The notes under the pieces: model-generated
Seen by the model: the letters and a program-made list of their open reading frames with translations, nothing else
Told to the model about the DNA's origin: nothing
Database searches by the model: none
Position numbers and translations under genes: made by a program
Assembly (NCBI RefSeq): GCF_027158205.1
Contig: NZ_JAPVLU010000014.1
Location: 1 to 64,000 of the forward strand
Direction: 5' to 3'
Length of the DNA stretch: 64,000 nucleotides
Source: Streptomyces sp. H39-S7
Lineage (GTDB): Bacteria; Actinomycetota; Actinomycetes; Streptomycetales; Streptomycetaceae
In this document: positions 18,850 to 28,059 of the stretch, piece after piece
Position numbering within the stretch: the first letter of the stretch is position 1
How the letters are laid out: each line of letters begins with the position of its first letter

Positions 18850-19118
18850 CCCTTGTCCTTGGCCCATGCGCGAATCTTCGCGGTGTCCTGGCTCGCCGAG
18901 CCGCCGCGCACAACCTTGGGACCGCGACCGCGTCCGACCCGTCCACCGGTCCTGCGACCGCTGTCCAGGTAGGGCGTGAGCAGCCCGCGAAGCTTGTCCG
19001 CATTGGCAGTGGTGAGGTCGATCTCGTACGTCACTCCATCGAGTGCGAACGTGACGGTCTCATCCGCCTCGCCGCCGTCGAGGTCGTCAACAAGAAGGAC
19101 CTGAACCTTCTGTGCCAC
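18780..19118 (-). CDS. lsr2: Nucleoid-associated xenogeneic silencer Lsr2
   Basis: Lsr2 binds AT-rich DNA, bridges it and silences horizontally acquired and specialised-metabolite genes. The GTG at 19118 gives 112 aa, matching the 111-aa S. coelicolor protein almost residue for residue: AQKVQVLLVDDLDGGEADET (dimerisation domain), a basic Gly/Arg-rich linker (GRRTGGRVGRGRG), and the DNA-binding domain IRAWAKDKGYEVNDRGRVPA, whose RGR AT-hook-like motif inserts in the minor groove. The DNA just upstream is unusually AT-rich, suiting autoregulation. It overlaps the convergent SCO3374-like gene by 70 bp. Confidence 0.97.
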   Translation of the reverse strand: MAQKVQVLLVDDLDGGEADETVTFALDGVTYEIDLTTANADKLRGLLTPYLDSGRRTGGRVGRGRGPKVVRGGSASQDTAKIRAWAKDKGYEVNDRGRVPASIREAYEKEHG

Positions 19119-19240
19119 CGGCTTCCCTTTCATCGAAAACGGATTAACGGTAAAAGCAAAGCGCCTTTTAGGGAAAAACACAAACCCCTTGCGCGATGCG
19201 GCACAGGAGCCCGGTGCGCGTACCGGACATACCGGGACCC

Positions 19241-19759
19241 TCAGAGTTGCAGCAGCATGCGGCTGTTGCCCAAGGTGTTCGGTTTCACCCGCTCCAGGTC
19301 GAGGAACTCGGCCACTCCCTCGTCATTGGAACGCAGCAGCTCGCCGAAGACATCACCGTCGACCGGTGTCTCACCGATCTCGACGAAGCCGTGCTTCGCG
19401 AAGAAGTCGACTTCGAAGGTGAGACAGAAAATCCGGCGGACTCCGAGCCAGCGCGCGGTCTGCAAGAGCTTGGCCAGGACTTGATGTCCTACGCCCTTCC
19501 CCCGTTGTCCCGGATGAACCGCCAGCGTGCGGACCTCCGCGAGGTCCTCCCACATCACGTGAAGTGCGCCGCAGGCCACGACGGCGGCGTCCTCGTCGCG
19601 TTCGGCCACCCAGAACTCCTGGATGTCCTCATAAAGAGTCACCGTGGGCTTGTCCAGCAGGATGCGATCGCGGACATATGAGTCCAGCAGGCCGCGGACA
19701 GCCGCCACATCACTCGTCCTGGCCCGGCGGATGGTGACGTCATTTGATACGAAGGGCAT
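19241..19759 (-). CDS. GNAT-family N-acetyltransferase (amino-acid N-acetyltransferase-like)
   Basis: A 172-aa GNAT enzyme. The acetyl-CoA-binding motif is VHPGQRGKGVGHQVL (motif A, R/Q-x-x-G-x-G), preceded by a strand EVRTLAV. The family is usually annotated as amino-acid N-acetyltransferase (N-acetylglutamate synthase-type) in actinobacteria, which would feed arginine synthesis, but the sequence alone does not fix the substrate. It lies between lsr2 and the BlaI-type regulator on the same strand. Confidence 0.85.
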   Translation of the reverse strand: MPFVSNDVTIRRARTSDVAAVRGLLDSYVRDRILLDKPTVTLYEDIQEFWVAERDEDAAVVACGALHVMWEDLAEVRTLAVHPGQRGKGVGHQVLAKLLQTARWLGVRRIFCLTFEVDFFAKHGFVEIGETPVDGDVFGELLRSNDEGVAEFLDLERVKPNTLGNSRMLLQL

Positions 19760-19768
19760 GGCCGGACG

Positions 19769-20164
19769 CTATCGTTCGTCGGGCTCGGGAGCGGCAGAGG
19801 GGTCCACCGAGCGGACTACGCGCATTGCGTCCCTGAGTGCTTCGCGCTGTTCCGGCGACATCATGCCGAAGAAGTGCACGAGGGCGGCGGCCGGGTTGTC
19901 GCTCGCCGCCCAAGCTTCGTTCATCAGTGCGGCCGAGTAAGCGGCTCTCGTCGATACCGCTTCATAGAGATAGGCACGGCCTTCCGCCTCGCGGCGGAGC
20001 CAGCCCTTCTGGTGCAGGTTGTCCATTACGGTCATGACCGTCGTGTACGCGATCGACCGGTCCTGCTGCAGGTCTTCCAGCACTTCGCGAACGGTGACCG
20101 GGCGATTCCACTGCCACACCCTGGTCATCACTGCGTCTTCGAGGTCTCCCAATGGACGGGGCAC
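19769..20164 (-). CDS. BlaI/MecI/CopY-family transcriptional regulator
   Basis: A 131-aa protein from GTG 20164. PLGDLEDAVMTRVWQWNRPV and TVREVLEDLQQDRSIAYTTV form the winged-helix start typical of BlaI/MecI repressors, followed by MTVMDNLHQKGWLRREAEGRAYLYEA. No BlaR-type membrane peptidase partner is adjacent. It ends 9 bp before the GNAT gene and is probably co-transcribed. The target is unknown. Confidence 0.9.
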   Translation of the reverse strand: MPRPLGDLEDAVMTRVWQWNRPVTVREVLEDLQQDRSIAYTTVMTVMDNLHQKGWLRREAEGRAYLYEAVSTRAAYSAALMNEAWAASDNPAAALVHFFGMMSPEQREALRDAMRVVRSVDPSAAPEPDER

Positions 20165-20203
20165 TCTCGAATACTAGTGACATTTGCCGGAAATGCCGCT
20201 TAT

Positions 20204-20383
20204 TTAGCGAACGTCGTCGGTTCCGGCCTGCCGGACCGCCTCGGCGTTGGCGAACGCGGCGTCGACCGCCGCGTCCTCCTTGGCCTTGTTGGCCCCGCCC
20301 TGGTTCTTGATGATCGTCACGACGAGGCCGATGAAGAAGACCGCCATCACGAACGGCGGCACGAGCGCGGATACGTAGTCCAT
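20204..20383 (-). CDS. Small single-span membrane protein
   Basis: A 59-aa protein too short for most ORF callers: ATG 20383, stop TAA 20204. It begins MDYVSALVPPFVMAVFFIGL and continues VVTIIKNQG, one membrane helix (residues about 7-26) followed by an acidic/alanine-rich cytoplasmic tail (KEDAAVDAAFANAEAV). Codon use is fully Streptomyces-like. The position upstream of the BlaI-type regulator is clean. No function is known. Confidence 0.8.
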   Translation of the reverse strand: MDYVSALVPPFVMAVFFIGLVVTIIKNQGGANKAKEDAAVDAAFANAEAVRQAGTDDVR

Positions 20384-20397
20384 GCCGTCCAGCGTAG

Positions 20398-21126
20398 TCA
20401 GGCCGTGCGGTGTTCCTCGTCCGGGGGCGTGGCGCGGTGTCCCGGCGGGAACACCTCGGCGGGCGTGGGCACCCGGCGGCCGGGGTCGGGGGCCGAGGGA
20501 CCCCTGGACGGTGCGGGAGCCGGTGCGGGCACCTGGGAGGGCCGTGCGGGCTTCTCCGACGGCTTGCCCGGCGTGTCCGCGCCATGGGGCGCGGAGCCGA
20601 CCAGGACGGCCGGCACGGGCGATTCCCTACGGCCGCCGGGCAGCGACAGCAGGTGTCCGCGGTCGGCGATCGTGGAGCGTCGGCGCGACGTGGGCATGTG
20701 GGCCTCCAGGCGGGCTCGTAGATCGTTTTCGGCCAGGTCCTCGCAGCGCCGCAGCAGCACGGTGCGGCGGCGGTGCTCCACCGCGCCGCAGGGGTGTCCG
20801 CGCAGCCGCCGCAGCGCCGCGAGGTCGTCGGGGCCCGGCAGATAGCCGGTGTCGAGGGCGTCCCGCAGCCGCGCGAGGTAGCCGGTGGCGCTGCCCGGGA
20901 GTGCCTCCCGGTAGCGGGCCAGCTCGGCGAGGAGGAACGTCCGGAGCCGTCCGCCCTCGCTGACCGCTTCGTCCAGGGCCTCGGCGAGCCGGAGGTACTC
21001 CTGGAGGTCGTCGGGGACGGGTGTCGTGGTGTCGGGTCGGAGGGCCGCTGCGAGGGCGCGCCGGAACACACGCAGTTCGTCCGCGCTGAACGCCATGCCG
21101 CCCCGGGAGCCGTGTGGCGTGGGCAT
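20398..21126 (-). CDS. Hypothetical protein with Pro-rich C-terminal half
   Basis: A 242-aa protein. The N-terminal 140 residues are helical and Arg/Leu/Glu-rich (ELRVFRRALAAALRPDT, RLAEALDEAVSEGGRLRTFL, YLARLRDALDTGYLPGPDDL). The rest is Pro/Ala/Arg-rich and probably disordered. No membrane segment is seen. ATG 21126 is used; ATG 21096 is an alternative. I do not recognise the family. It lies between coaX and the small membrane protein on the same strand. Confidence 0.75.
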   Translation of the reverse strand: MPTPHGSRGGMAFSADELRVFRRALAAALRPDTTTPVPDDLQEYLRLAEALDEAVSEGGRLRTFLLAELARYREALPGSATGYLARLRDALDTGYLPGPDDLAALRRLRGHPCGAVEHRRRTVLLRRCEDLAENDLRARLEAHMPTSRRRSTIADRGHLLSLPGGRRESPVPAVLVGSAPHGADTPGKPSEKPARPSQVPAPAPAPSRGPSAPDPGRRVPTPAEVFPPGHRATPPDEEHRTA

Positions 21127-21284
21127 GGGACGACTTTAAGTGCTAAACGGACAAAATTCCCGTAACGACATGGCCGGATTCAGCGCGCGGAACCAGCGCA
21201 GGAACGGCACGGGAACCAACACAGGAACCAGCGCGGGATCCGACCCCCTCGCCGGGCCGGATCCCGTTACCGGCGCGGCGCCGG

Positions 21285-22082
21285 CTAGTTCGTCGAGATG
21301 TTCCGCTCGTAGACCAGCCGCAGCCCGATCAGCGTCAGCCACGGCTCGTGCACGTCGATGATCGACGCCTCGCCGAGGACGAGCGGCGCGAGACCGCCGG
21401 TGGCGATCACCGTGACGTCGTCCGGGTCGTCGGCGAGTTCGCGGGCCATGCGCTCCGCGACCCCGTCGACCTGGCCGGCGAAGCCGTACAGGATGCCGGA
21501 CTGCATCGCCTCGATGGTGTTCTTGCCGATGACGCTGCGCGGGCGGGCCAGCTCGATCTTGCGCAGCTGCGCGCCGCGCACCCCGAGGGCGTCCACCGAG
21601 ATCTCGATGCCGGGGGCGATGGCGCCGCCCATGTACTCACCGCGCTTGGAGACCGCGTCGAAGGTCGTGGCCGTACCGAAGTCCACGACGATGCACGGAC
21701 CCTTGTACAGGTGCATGGCCGCGAGGGAGTTGACGATCCGGTCGGAGCCGACCTCCTTCGGGTGGTCCACCAGGATCGGCACGCCCGTCTTGATGCCCGG
21801 CTCGACGAGGACCGACGGGACGTCGCCGTAGTAGCGCCTGGTGACCTCCCGCAGCTCGTGCAGGACCGCGGGCACCGTCGAGCAGATCGAGATGCCGTCG
21901 ATGCCGTCGCCCAGCTCCATGCCGAGCAGCGGGTGCATGCCCATCAGGCCCTGCAGCAGGACCGCCCACTCGTCGGCGGTACGGCGCGAATCGGTGGAGA
22001 TCCGCCAGTGCTCGACGATCTCCTCCGCGTCGAAGAGGCCGAGGACGGTGTGCGTGTTGCCGACGTCGATGGTGAGCAGCAT
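21285..22082 (-). CDS. coaX: Type III pantothenate kinase CoaX
   Basis: CoaX phosphorylates pantothenate, the first step of CoA synthesis, and unlike type I enzymes resists CoA feedback. The ATG at 22082 gives 265 aa. The ASKHA-fold phosphate motif LLTIDVGNTHTVLGLFD is at the N-terminus, the second phosphate loop is IVVDFGTATTFDAV, and GAIAPGIEISVDAL and ATGGLAPLVL follow. It is the last gene of a minus-strand operon with panC, so pantothenate synthesis and use are co-located. Confidence 0.97.
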   Translation of the reverse strand: MLLTIDVGNTHTVLGLFDAEEIVEHWRISTDSRRTADEWAVLLQGLMGMHPLLGMELGDGIDGISICSTVPAVLHELREVTRRYYGDVPSVLVEPGIKTGVPILVDHPKEVGSDRIVNSLAAMHLYKGPCIVVDFGTATTFDAVSKRGEYMGGAIAPGIEISVDALGVRGAQLRKIELARPRSVIGKNTIEAMQSGILYGFAGQVDGVAERMARELADDPDDVTVIATGGLAPLVLGEASIIDVHEPWLTLIGLRLVYERNISTN

Positions 22083-22090
22083 GGCGGGTC

Positions 22091-23143
22091 TCAGACCCCC
22101 GTGTGGAGGGGCAGCGGGCGGAGGTCGAGCCCGATGTCCAGGATCGGCGAGGAGTGCGTGAGCGCGCCCACCGCCAGGTAGTCCACGCCGGTCTCGGCGT
22201 AGGCGCGGGCGGTGTCGAGGGAGAGCCGGCCCGAGGACTCCAGGACGGCGCGGCCCGCGACGTACGTGACGGCCTCGGCGGTCTGCTCCGGGGTGAAGTT
22301 GTCGAGCAGGATCAGGTCGGCGCCCGCCGCGAGGACCTCGCGCACCTGGTCCATGGTGTCGACCTCGACCTCGATGGCCAGCTCGGGGAACTCGTCGCGG
22401 ACCAGCTTGAAGGCCTGCGCGACCCCGCCGGCCGCGATCACGTGGTTGTCCTTGACCAGCGCCGCGTCCGACAGCGACATCCGGTGGTTGACGCCGCCGC
22501 CGCAGCGCACCGCGTACTTCTCCAGGGCGCGCAGCCCCGGCGTGGTCTTGCGGGTGTCGCGGACCTCGGCCTTGGTGCCCTCCAGCACGTCCGACCAGGC
22601 GCGGGTGGCGGTCGCGATGCCGGACAGCCGGCACAGCAGGTTGAGCGCGCTGCGCTCGCCCGTCAGCAGGTCACGGGTACGGGTGCGGACCGTCAGCAGC
22701 ACCTGGCCGGCCTCGACGCGGTCGCCGTCCTCGACGTGCCGCTCGACCTCGAACTCGTCGGTGCAGACGACGGAGAGGACCGCCTCGGCGACCCGCAGGC
22801 CCGCGACGGTGCCGGCCTCGCGGGCGGTGAAGTCACCGGTGGCGAAGGCGTCCTCGGGGACGGTCGCGACGGTGGTGACGTCCACACCCTGGTCGAGGTC
22901 CTCCTCGATCGCGATGTGCGCGATGTCCTCGACCTGGACGGGGTCGAGGCCCGCGTCGACCAGCAGCTGCGCCAGGTCGGCGTCCAGGCCGCACTCCAGC
23001 GGGTCGTGCTCGTACGTCTCCTCGCCGCCACCGCAGCCGCACGCGTCACCGCAGCCGCCCGCCTCCTCACCGGACTGGCTGGTGGGCAGGCCGAACTGCG
23101 GCAGCGGGAGAAGGACGGGCTGAGGGCGGTCCGGGGTACTCAC
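22091..23143 (-). CDS. nadC: Nicotinate-nucleotide pyrophosphorylase (carboxylating) NadC
   Basis: NadC converts quinolinate and PRPP to nicotinate mononucleotide in de novo NAD synthesis. The 350-aa protein is longer than most (about 280-300 aa) because of a 50-residue N-terminal extension holding C31, C35 and C37 in GGCGDACGCGGG. The catalytic core shows RKTTPGLRALEKYAVRCGGG (with the conserved R/H set), HRMSLSDAALVKDNH and EVEVDTMDQVREV. ATG 23143 overlaps the nadB stop by 4 bp. nadA is not in the window. Confidence 0.97.
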   Translation of the reverse strand: MSTPDRPQPVLLPLPQFGLPTSQSGEEAGGCGDACGCGGGEETYEHDPLECGLDADLAQLLVDAGLDPVQVEDIAHIAIEEDLDQGVDVTTVATVPEDAFATGDFTAREAGTVAGLRVAEAVLSVVCTDEFEVERHVEDGDRVEAGQVLLTVRTRTRDLLTGERSALNLLCRLSGIATATRAWSDVLEGTKAEVRDTRKTTPGLRALEKYAVRCGGGVNHRMSLSDAALVKDNHVIAAGGVAQAFKLVRDEFPELAIEVEVDTMDQVREVLAAGADLILLDNFTPEQTAEAVTYVAGRAVLESSGRLSLDTARAYAETGVDYLAVGALTHSSPILDIGLDLRPLPLHTGV

Positions 23144-24903
23144 GAGGGCTCCTTGAGGGCTGCGAGGGTCGTCCCCCGCGGGGTTTCTGCGGTCGCCGGC
23201 AGACCGTCCGACGGCGCCGGTTCACTGCGCACCGGCGGAAAGTCGGCCGTGTCGGTGGTGTGCACGGCCAGGGTGCCGTTGGGCGTCAGGCGGACGATCA
23301 GGTGCCGGCGCCACTGGGCATCGTCCCGGTCCGGCCGGTCCTCGCGCCAGTGGCAGCCACGAGTCTCCTCCCGGCGGCGGGCGGCCGCGACCAGGACCCG
23401 GGCGACCAGGCTCAAATTGGACGCTTCCCACGTCTCGACGCAGGGCTCGGCGGTCTTGCCGTCGCGCTCCAGATCGTCGACGGAGGCGGCGTGGATGCGC
23501 TCCAGCCCGGTGGCCGCGCCCGCCAGGCTGGCGGCGCTGCGCAGCACGCCCGCGCCCGCCGTCATGATCCGCTGGATCTCGAAGCGGGTCTCGGAGGCCA
23601 GCAGCGGGGTGCCGGCCGGGGCGGGGACGACGGGGGCGCCCGGCGCGGTCGGGTCGGCGATGATGTCGGCCGCGATGCGCTCGGCGAAGACCAGCCCCTC
23701 CAGCAGCGAGTTGGAGGCGAGCCGGTTGGCGCCGTGCACACCCGTGCAGGCGACCTCACCGCACGCGTACAGGCCCGGCACGGTCGTCCGGCCCCGCAGG
23801 TCCGTCCGGACGCCGCCGGACGCGTAGTGGGCCGCGGGGGCGACCGGGATCGGCTCGGTGACCGGGTCGATGCCGTGCGAACGGCAGGCGGCGAGGATCG
23901 TCGGGAAGCGCTCGGCCCACATCTTCGCGCCGAAGTGCCGGGCGTCGAGGAACATGTGCTCGGCGCCGGTCTCCTGCATGCGCCGCGTGATGCCCTTGGC
24001 GACGATGTCGCGCGGCGCCAGCTCGGCCAGCTCGTGCTGGCCGGTCATGAACCGGATGCCCTCGGCGTCGACCAGGTACGCGCCCTCGCCGCGGACCGCC
24101 TCGGACACCAGCGGCTGCTGGCCCTCGGCGTCCGGGCCCAGCCACAGCACGGTCGGATGGAACTGCACGAACTCCAGGTCGCTGACCTCGGCGCCGGCCC
24201 GCAGCGCGAGCGCCACGCCGTCGCCGGTCGACACGGCGGGGTTCGTCGTCGCGGAGAACACCTGGCCCATGCCGCCGGTCGCGAGCACCACGGCCTTGGC
24301 GTGCACGGCACCGACGCCGTCGCGCTGGCCCTCGCCCATGACGTGCAGCGTGACGCCCGCGGTGCGGCCGGCCTCGTCGGTGAGCAGGTCCAGGACGAGC
24401 GCGTTCTCCACGGTCTCGATGCCGGCGTCGCGGACCGCGTCCACCAGCGCGCGGGAGATCTCCGCGCCCGTCGCGTCGCCGCCCGCGTGCGCGATCCGGC
24501 GGCGGTGGTGGCCGCCCTCGCGGGTCAGCAGGATCTCGCCGGTCTCGTCCGACGTGTCGAACCGCGCGCCGGTGGAGATGAGCCGGCGCACCGCGTCCGG
24601 GCCCTCGGTGACCAGCGCCCGCACGGCCGGCTCGTCGCACAGCCCGGCGCCCGCGACCAGGGTGTCGTCCAGGTGCTGCTCCGGGGTGTCGCCCTCGCCG
24701 AGCGCGGCGGCGATGCCGCCCTGCGCCCAGCGCGTGGAGCCGTTGTCCATCTGCGCCTTCGTCACGACGACGACCTTCGCGCCGGCGGCGGCGCACCGCA
24801 GCGCGGTCGTCAGGCCGGCGACGCCGGATCCGACGACGATCACGTCGGCGCTGATGGCCCAGCCGGGGGCGGGGGCGGCCAGCCGTATGCCGGTTCCGTT
24901 CAT
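23140..24903 (-). CDS. nadB: L-aspartate oxidase NadB
   Basis: NadB oxidises L-aspartate to iminoaspartate, the substrate NadA uses to make quinolinate. The 587-aa flavoprotein has the FAD dinucleotide-binding [14 protein letters not shown] near residue 26, substrate-loop features [16 protein letters not shown], the [19 protein letters not shown] segment and the second FAD region [20 protein letters not shown]. Start ATG 24903 overlaps the panC stop by 4 bp, and its own stop overlaps nadC, so the three are translationally coupled. Confidence 0.97.
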   Translation of the reverse strand: MNGTGIRLAAPAPGWAISADVIVVGSGVAGLTTALRCAAAGAKVVVVTKAQMDNGSTRWAQGGIAAALGEGDTPEQHLDDTLVAGAGLCDEPAVRALVTEGPDAVRRLISTGARFDTSDETGEILLTREGGHHRRRIAHAGGDATGAEISRALVDAVRDAGIETVENALVLDLLTDEAGRTAGVTLHVMGEGQRDGVGAVHAKAVVLATGGMGQVFSATTNPAVSTGDGVALALRAGAEVSDLEFVQFHPTVLWLGPDAEGQQPLVSEAVRGEGAYLVDAEGIRFMTGQHELAELAPRDIVAKGITRRMQETGAEHMFLDARHFGAKMWAERFPTILAACRSHGIDPVTEPIPVAPAAHYASGGVRTDLRGRTTVPGLYACGEVACTGVHGANRLASNSLLEGLVFAERIAADIIADPTAPGAPVVPAPAGTPLLASETRFEIQRIMTAGAGVLRSAASLAGAATGLERIHAASVDDLERDGKTAEPCVETWEASNLSLVARVLVAAARRREETRGCHWREDRPDRDDAQWRRHLIVRLTPNGTLAVHTTDTADFPPVRSEPAPSDGLPATAETPRGTTLAALKEPS

Positions 24904-25763
24904 CGGGCGGCTCCGAATTCCAGGGGGATGTTGTCGATCAGACGGGTCGTGCCGACCTTGGCGGCGACGGCGAGGATCGCCGGCCCGGTGTGGCCGGGCG
25001 GCGCCTCGGTGAAGTCTGCGGGGTCGACGAGGGCCAGGTAGTCGACGGCCGGGCCGCCGTCCCCCGCGCGCTCCAGCACTGTGCGCGCCGCCGCTCGTAC
25101 GGCGTCGGGGCCCGCCTGGACCGCGTCCCGGCCCGCGAACAGCGCGCGGGACAGTTCCAGCGCCGACGCCCGGTCGGCGTCCGAGAGGTACCGGTTGCGG
25201 CTGGAGAGCGCCAGGCCGTCGCCCTCGCGGACCGTGGGGACGCCGACGATCTCCGCCGGGAAGTTGAGGTCCGTCGCCATCCGGCGGATCAGCGCGAGCT
25301 GCTGGGCGTCCTTCTGCCCGAAGAACGCGGCGTCCGGGGCGGTGAGGTGGAGCAGCTTCGCGACGACGGTGAGCATGCCGTCGAAGTGGCCGGGGCGGGA
25401 GGCGCCCTCGTAGCGCTCCCCCATCGGTCCCGCCGTGATCCGCACCTGCGGTGCGCCGCCGGGGTAGACCTCGTCGACGGAGGGCGCCAGGACGAAGTCG
25501 GCGCCGGCCCCGTCCGCGATCTTCACATCGGCGTCCAAGGTGCGCGGGTAGCGGTCCAGGTCCTCACCGGGGCCGAACTGCAGGGGGTTGACGAAGACGG
25601 TGACGACCACCTCGCCGTCCGCCCCCACGTGCTCGCGCGCGGTGCGGATGAGCGCCGCGTGCCCTTCGTGCAGGGCGCCCATCGTCATCACCACGGCGCG
25701 CGTGCGGCCGTCCCGGGCGGCCGCCCGCAGCTCCGCGGCCGTCTCCAGCAGGTGCGTGGTCAT
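24900..25763 (-). CDS. panC: Pantothenate synthetase PanC
   Basis: PanC joins pantoate and beta-alanine with ATP to form pantothenate. The 287-aa protein shows the ATP-binding [17 protein letters not shown] (HxGH signature), [35 protein letters not shown] and [16 protein letters not shown], all diagnostic. It overlaps the DUF2520 gene upstream and nadB downstream by 4 bp each. Confidence 0.97.
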   Translation of the reverse strand: MTTHLLETAAELRAAARDGRTRAVVMTMGALHEGHAALIRTAREHVGADGEVVVTVFVNPLQFGPGEDLDRYPRTLDADVKIADGAGADFVLAPSVDEVYPGGAPQVRITAGPMGERYEGASRPGHFDGMLTVVAKLLHLTAPDAAFFGQKDAQQLALIRRMATDLNFPAEIVGVPTVREGDGLALSSRNRYLSDADRASALELSRALFAGRDAVQAGPDAVRAAARTVLERAGDGGPAVDYLALVDPADFTEAPPGHTGPAILAVAAKVGTTRLIDNIPLEFGAAR

Positions 25764-26686
25764 CGGGTTCCCCCGTCCGCGAGGACTTCGAGCAGTGCCT
25801 CGGCGAGTTCCGGCTTGAGCATTCCGTTGGCGATCGCGCGGTCCGCGGTGGCCCGCGCCATCGCCAGATAGGAGGCGACGGCCTGCGGGGAGTGCTTGCG
25901 CAGCTCCGCCAGGTGGGCGGTGACGGTGCCCGCGTCGCCGCGCGCGACCGGGCCGGTGAGGGCGCCGTCGCCGGCCCGCAGGGCGTTGTCGAGGGCGGCG
26001 CCGAGCAGCGGGCCGAGCATCCGGCCCGGCTCCGAGACACCGGCCGCGCTCAGCAGCTCCATGGACTGGGCGACCAGGGTGACCAGGTGGTTCGCACCGA
26101 TCGCGAGGCCCGCGTGGTAGAGCGGGCGGGCTTCCTCGTCAATCCATTCGGGCTCGCCGCCCATCTCGATGACGAGGGCCTCGGCGGCCATCCGCAACTG
26201 CCCCGGAGCGGTGACGCCGAAGGAGCAGCCGGCCAGCCGCTGCACGTCCACGGCGGTGCCGGTGAAGGTCATCGCGGGGTGCAGCGCGAGCGGCAGGGCG
26301 CCGGCCCGCAGCGCCGGTTCGAGCACGCCGGTGCCGTAGCGGCCCGAGGTGTGCACGATCAGCTGGCCGGGGCGTACGGCGCCGGTCTCGGCGAGGCCCG
26401 CGACCAGGCCGGGCAGCGCGTCGTCGGGGACCGTCAGCAGGACGAGGTCCGCGCGCGCGAGCACTTCCTCCGGCTCGACCAGCGGCACGTCGGGGAGCAG
26501 GGCCGCCGCGCGGCGGCGGGAGAGTTCGGAGACCCCCGAGGCGGCGACCGGCCGGTGGCCGGCGAGCTTGAGGGCGGCGGCGAGCGCCGGTCCGACCCGG
26601 CCGGCGCCGACGACGCCGACGGTGAGGCGGGCGGGGCGCGCCTCGGCTTCTGAGGGCGTGGGGCCCGGGGTGTGCGATGCGTTCAC
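25760..26686 (-). CDS. Rossmann-fold DUF2520 protein (possible ketopantoate reductase-like)
   Basis: A 308-aa protein starting at GTG 26686. The N-terminal Rossmann motif is [20 protein letters not shown]; the middle contains [20 protein letters not shown] and HTSGRYG; the C-terminal DUF2520 region follows ([19 protein letters not shown]). This family is conserved next to panC in many actinobacteria and has been suggested to act as an alternative ketopantoate reductase or in a related step. That role is inference from context; it heads the coaX-nad-panC operon. Confidence 0.88.
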   Translation of the reverse strand: MNASHTPGPTPSEAEARPARLTVGVVGAGRVGPALAAALKLAGHRPVAASGVSELSRRRAAALLPDVPLVEPEEVLARADLVLLTVPDDALPGLVAGLAETGAVRPGQLIVHTSGRYGTGVLEPALRAGALPLALHPAMTFTGTAVDVQRLAGCSFGVTAPGQLRMAAEALVIEMGGEPEWIDEEARPLYHAGLAIGANHLVTLVAQSMELLSAAGVSEPGRMLGPLLGAALDNALRAGDGALTGPVARGDAGTVTAHLAELRKHSPQAVASYLAMARATADRAIANGMLKPELAEALLEVLADGGTR

Positions 26687-26868
26687 GCTGCGCTGGCCTT
26701 CCGTTCCAGTCCTGAGCGGTACCGGACGTTCTCGTCAATGCTACGCGAATGCTTCCCGGGGTCCTCGGGGGTCCGGGGGGCGGACGCCCGGGGACGCCGG
26801 GAATCCCGCCCGGCCCGCCCGGGAATCCCCCTCGGCAGAAGGCGTCCGCGTGGGGCAGGATCGGGGCC

Positions 26869-28005
26869 ATGGGCAATCCGATCAACGACGAGAAGGCAGC
26901 ACGCCTGGCGGCTGTGCGCGCATGTGACCGGGTGCTGTCCAGCGGCAAAAGGCCACTGATGCGCGAACGGCTGGAGCGGCTGGTGGCCGAGGGCGCGGCC
27001 GCGTACGACCTGGACGTCCCGCTGGACATGTACGGCGACGGAATCGTCGACACGCTGGAGCAGCGGGTGGCGGAGCTGCTGGGCCTGGAGGCCGCGGCGT
27101 TCTTCCCGACCGGGACGATGGCGCAGCAGGTGGCCCTGCGGTGCTGGGCGGGCCGGACGGGAAACCCGACGGTCGCGCTGCACCCGCTGGCCCATCCGGA
27201 GGTGCACGAGCGCGGCGCCCTCTCGGCGGTGGGCGGGCTGCGCACCGTCCACCCGACGACCGCGCCCCGGCTGCCGACCGCGCAGGAGGTCCGCGACCTC
27301 GACGAGCCGTTCGGCACGCTGATGCTGGAACTGCCCCTGCGCGACGCGGGGTTCCAGCTGCCCACCTGGGAGGAGCTGACCGCGACGGTGGCGGCGGCAC
27401 GCGACCGGGACGCCGTCGTGCACTTCGACGGGGCCCGGCTGTGGGAGTGCACGCCGCACTTCGGACGCTCCCTCGCCGAGATCGCGGACCTCGCGGACAG
27501 CGTCTACGTGTCGTTCTACAAGTCGCTCGACGGCATCTCCGGCGCGGTGCTCGCCGGCCCGGCCGACCTGATCGCGGAGGCCAAGGCCTGGCGGCACCGG
27601 TACGGCGGGCTGGCGTTCGCGCAGTTCCCGACGGTGCTCACCGCGCTGGCCGGGCTGGAGAACGAGCTGCCGCGGCTGCCCTCGTACGTGGCGCACGCGA
27701 AGAACGTCGTGGAGGGGCTGCGGGACGGGCTCGAGGGCGCGGTGCCGTTCTTCCGCATCAACCCGCCGGTGCCCTTCACCCACCAGTTCCAGGTGTGGCT
27801 GCCGTATCCGGCCTCGGTGCTGGACGCGGCCGGGCTGCGGCAGGCGCTGGAGACGAAGTCCGCCGTGTTCGGCAAGTGGTTCGACAGCGAGGTGCCGGGG
27901 ATGTCGGTCACCGAGGTGACGGTGGCCGCGTCGGCGCTTGAGTGGACGGTGGACGACGTCGCGGAGGCGGTGCGCGCGTTCCTGGAGCGCCTGCCGCACG
28001 ACTGA
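26869..28005 (+). CDS. Threonine aldolase/beta-eliminating lyase family PLP enzyme
   Basis: A 378-aa fold-type I PLP enzyme from ATG 26869. Features: VPLDMYGDGIVDTLEQRVAE near the N-terminus, FFPTGTMAQQVAL (substrate/PLP phosphate loop), DAVVHFDGARLWEC (PLP-ring Asp), and the Schiff-base lysine in DSVYVSFYKSLDGISGAVL. These fit the aromatic amino acid beta-eliminating lyase/threonine aldolase family (low-specificity L-threonine aldolase or related). The substrate is not determined. It is divergent from the DUF2520 gene over 182 bp. Confidence 0.88.
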   Translation: MGNPINDEKAARLAAVRACDRVLSSGKRPLMRERLERLVAEGAAAYDLDVPLDMYGDGIVDTLEQRVAELLGLEAAAFFPTGTMAQQVALRCWAGRTGNPTVALHPLAHPEVHERGALSAVGGLRTVHPTTAPRLPTAQEVRDLDEPFGTLMLELPLRDAGFQLPTWEELTATVAAARDRDAVVHFDGARLWECTPHFGRSLAEIADLADSVYVSFYKSLDGISGAVLAGPADLIAEAKAWRHRYGGLAFAQFPTVLTALAGLENELPRLPSYVAHAKNVVEGLRDGLEGAVPFFRINPPVPFTHQFQVWLPYPASVLDAAGLRQALETKSAVFGKWFDSEVPGMSVTEVTVAASALEWTVDDVAEAVRAFLERLPHD

Positions 28006-28059
28006 GGTCCACCGCTCGCCCGACCGAGACCCCCGCGCCGCGCGCCGGCGGCTGCCGCG

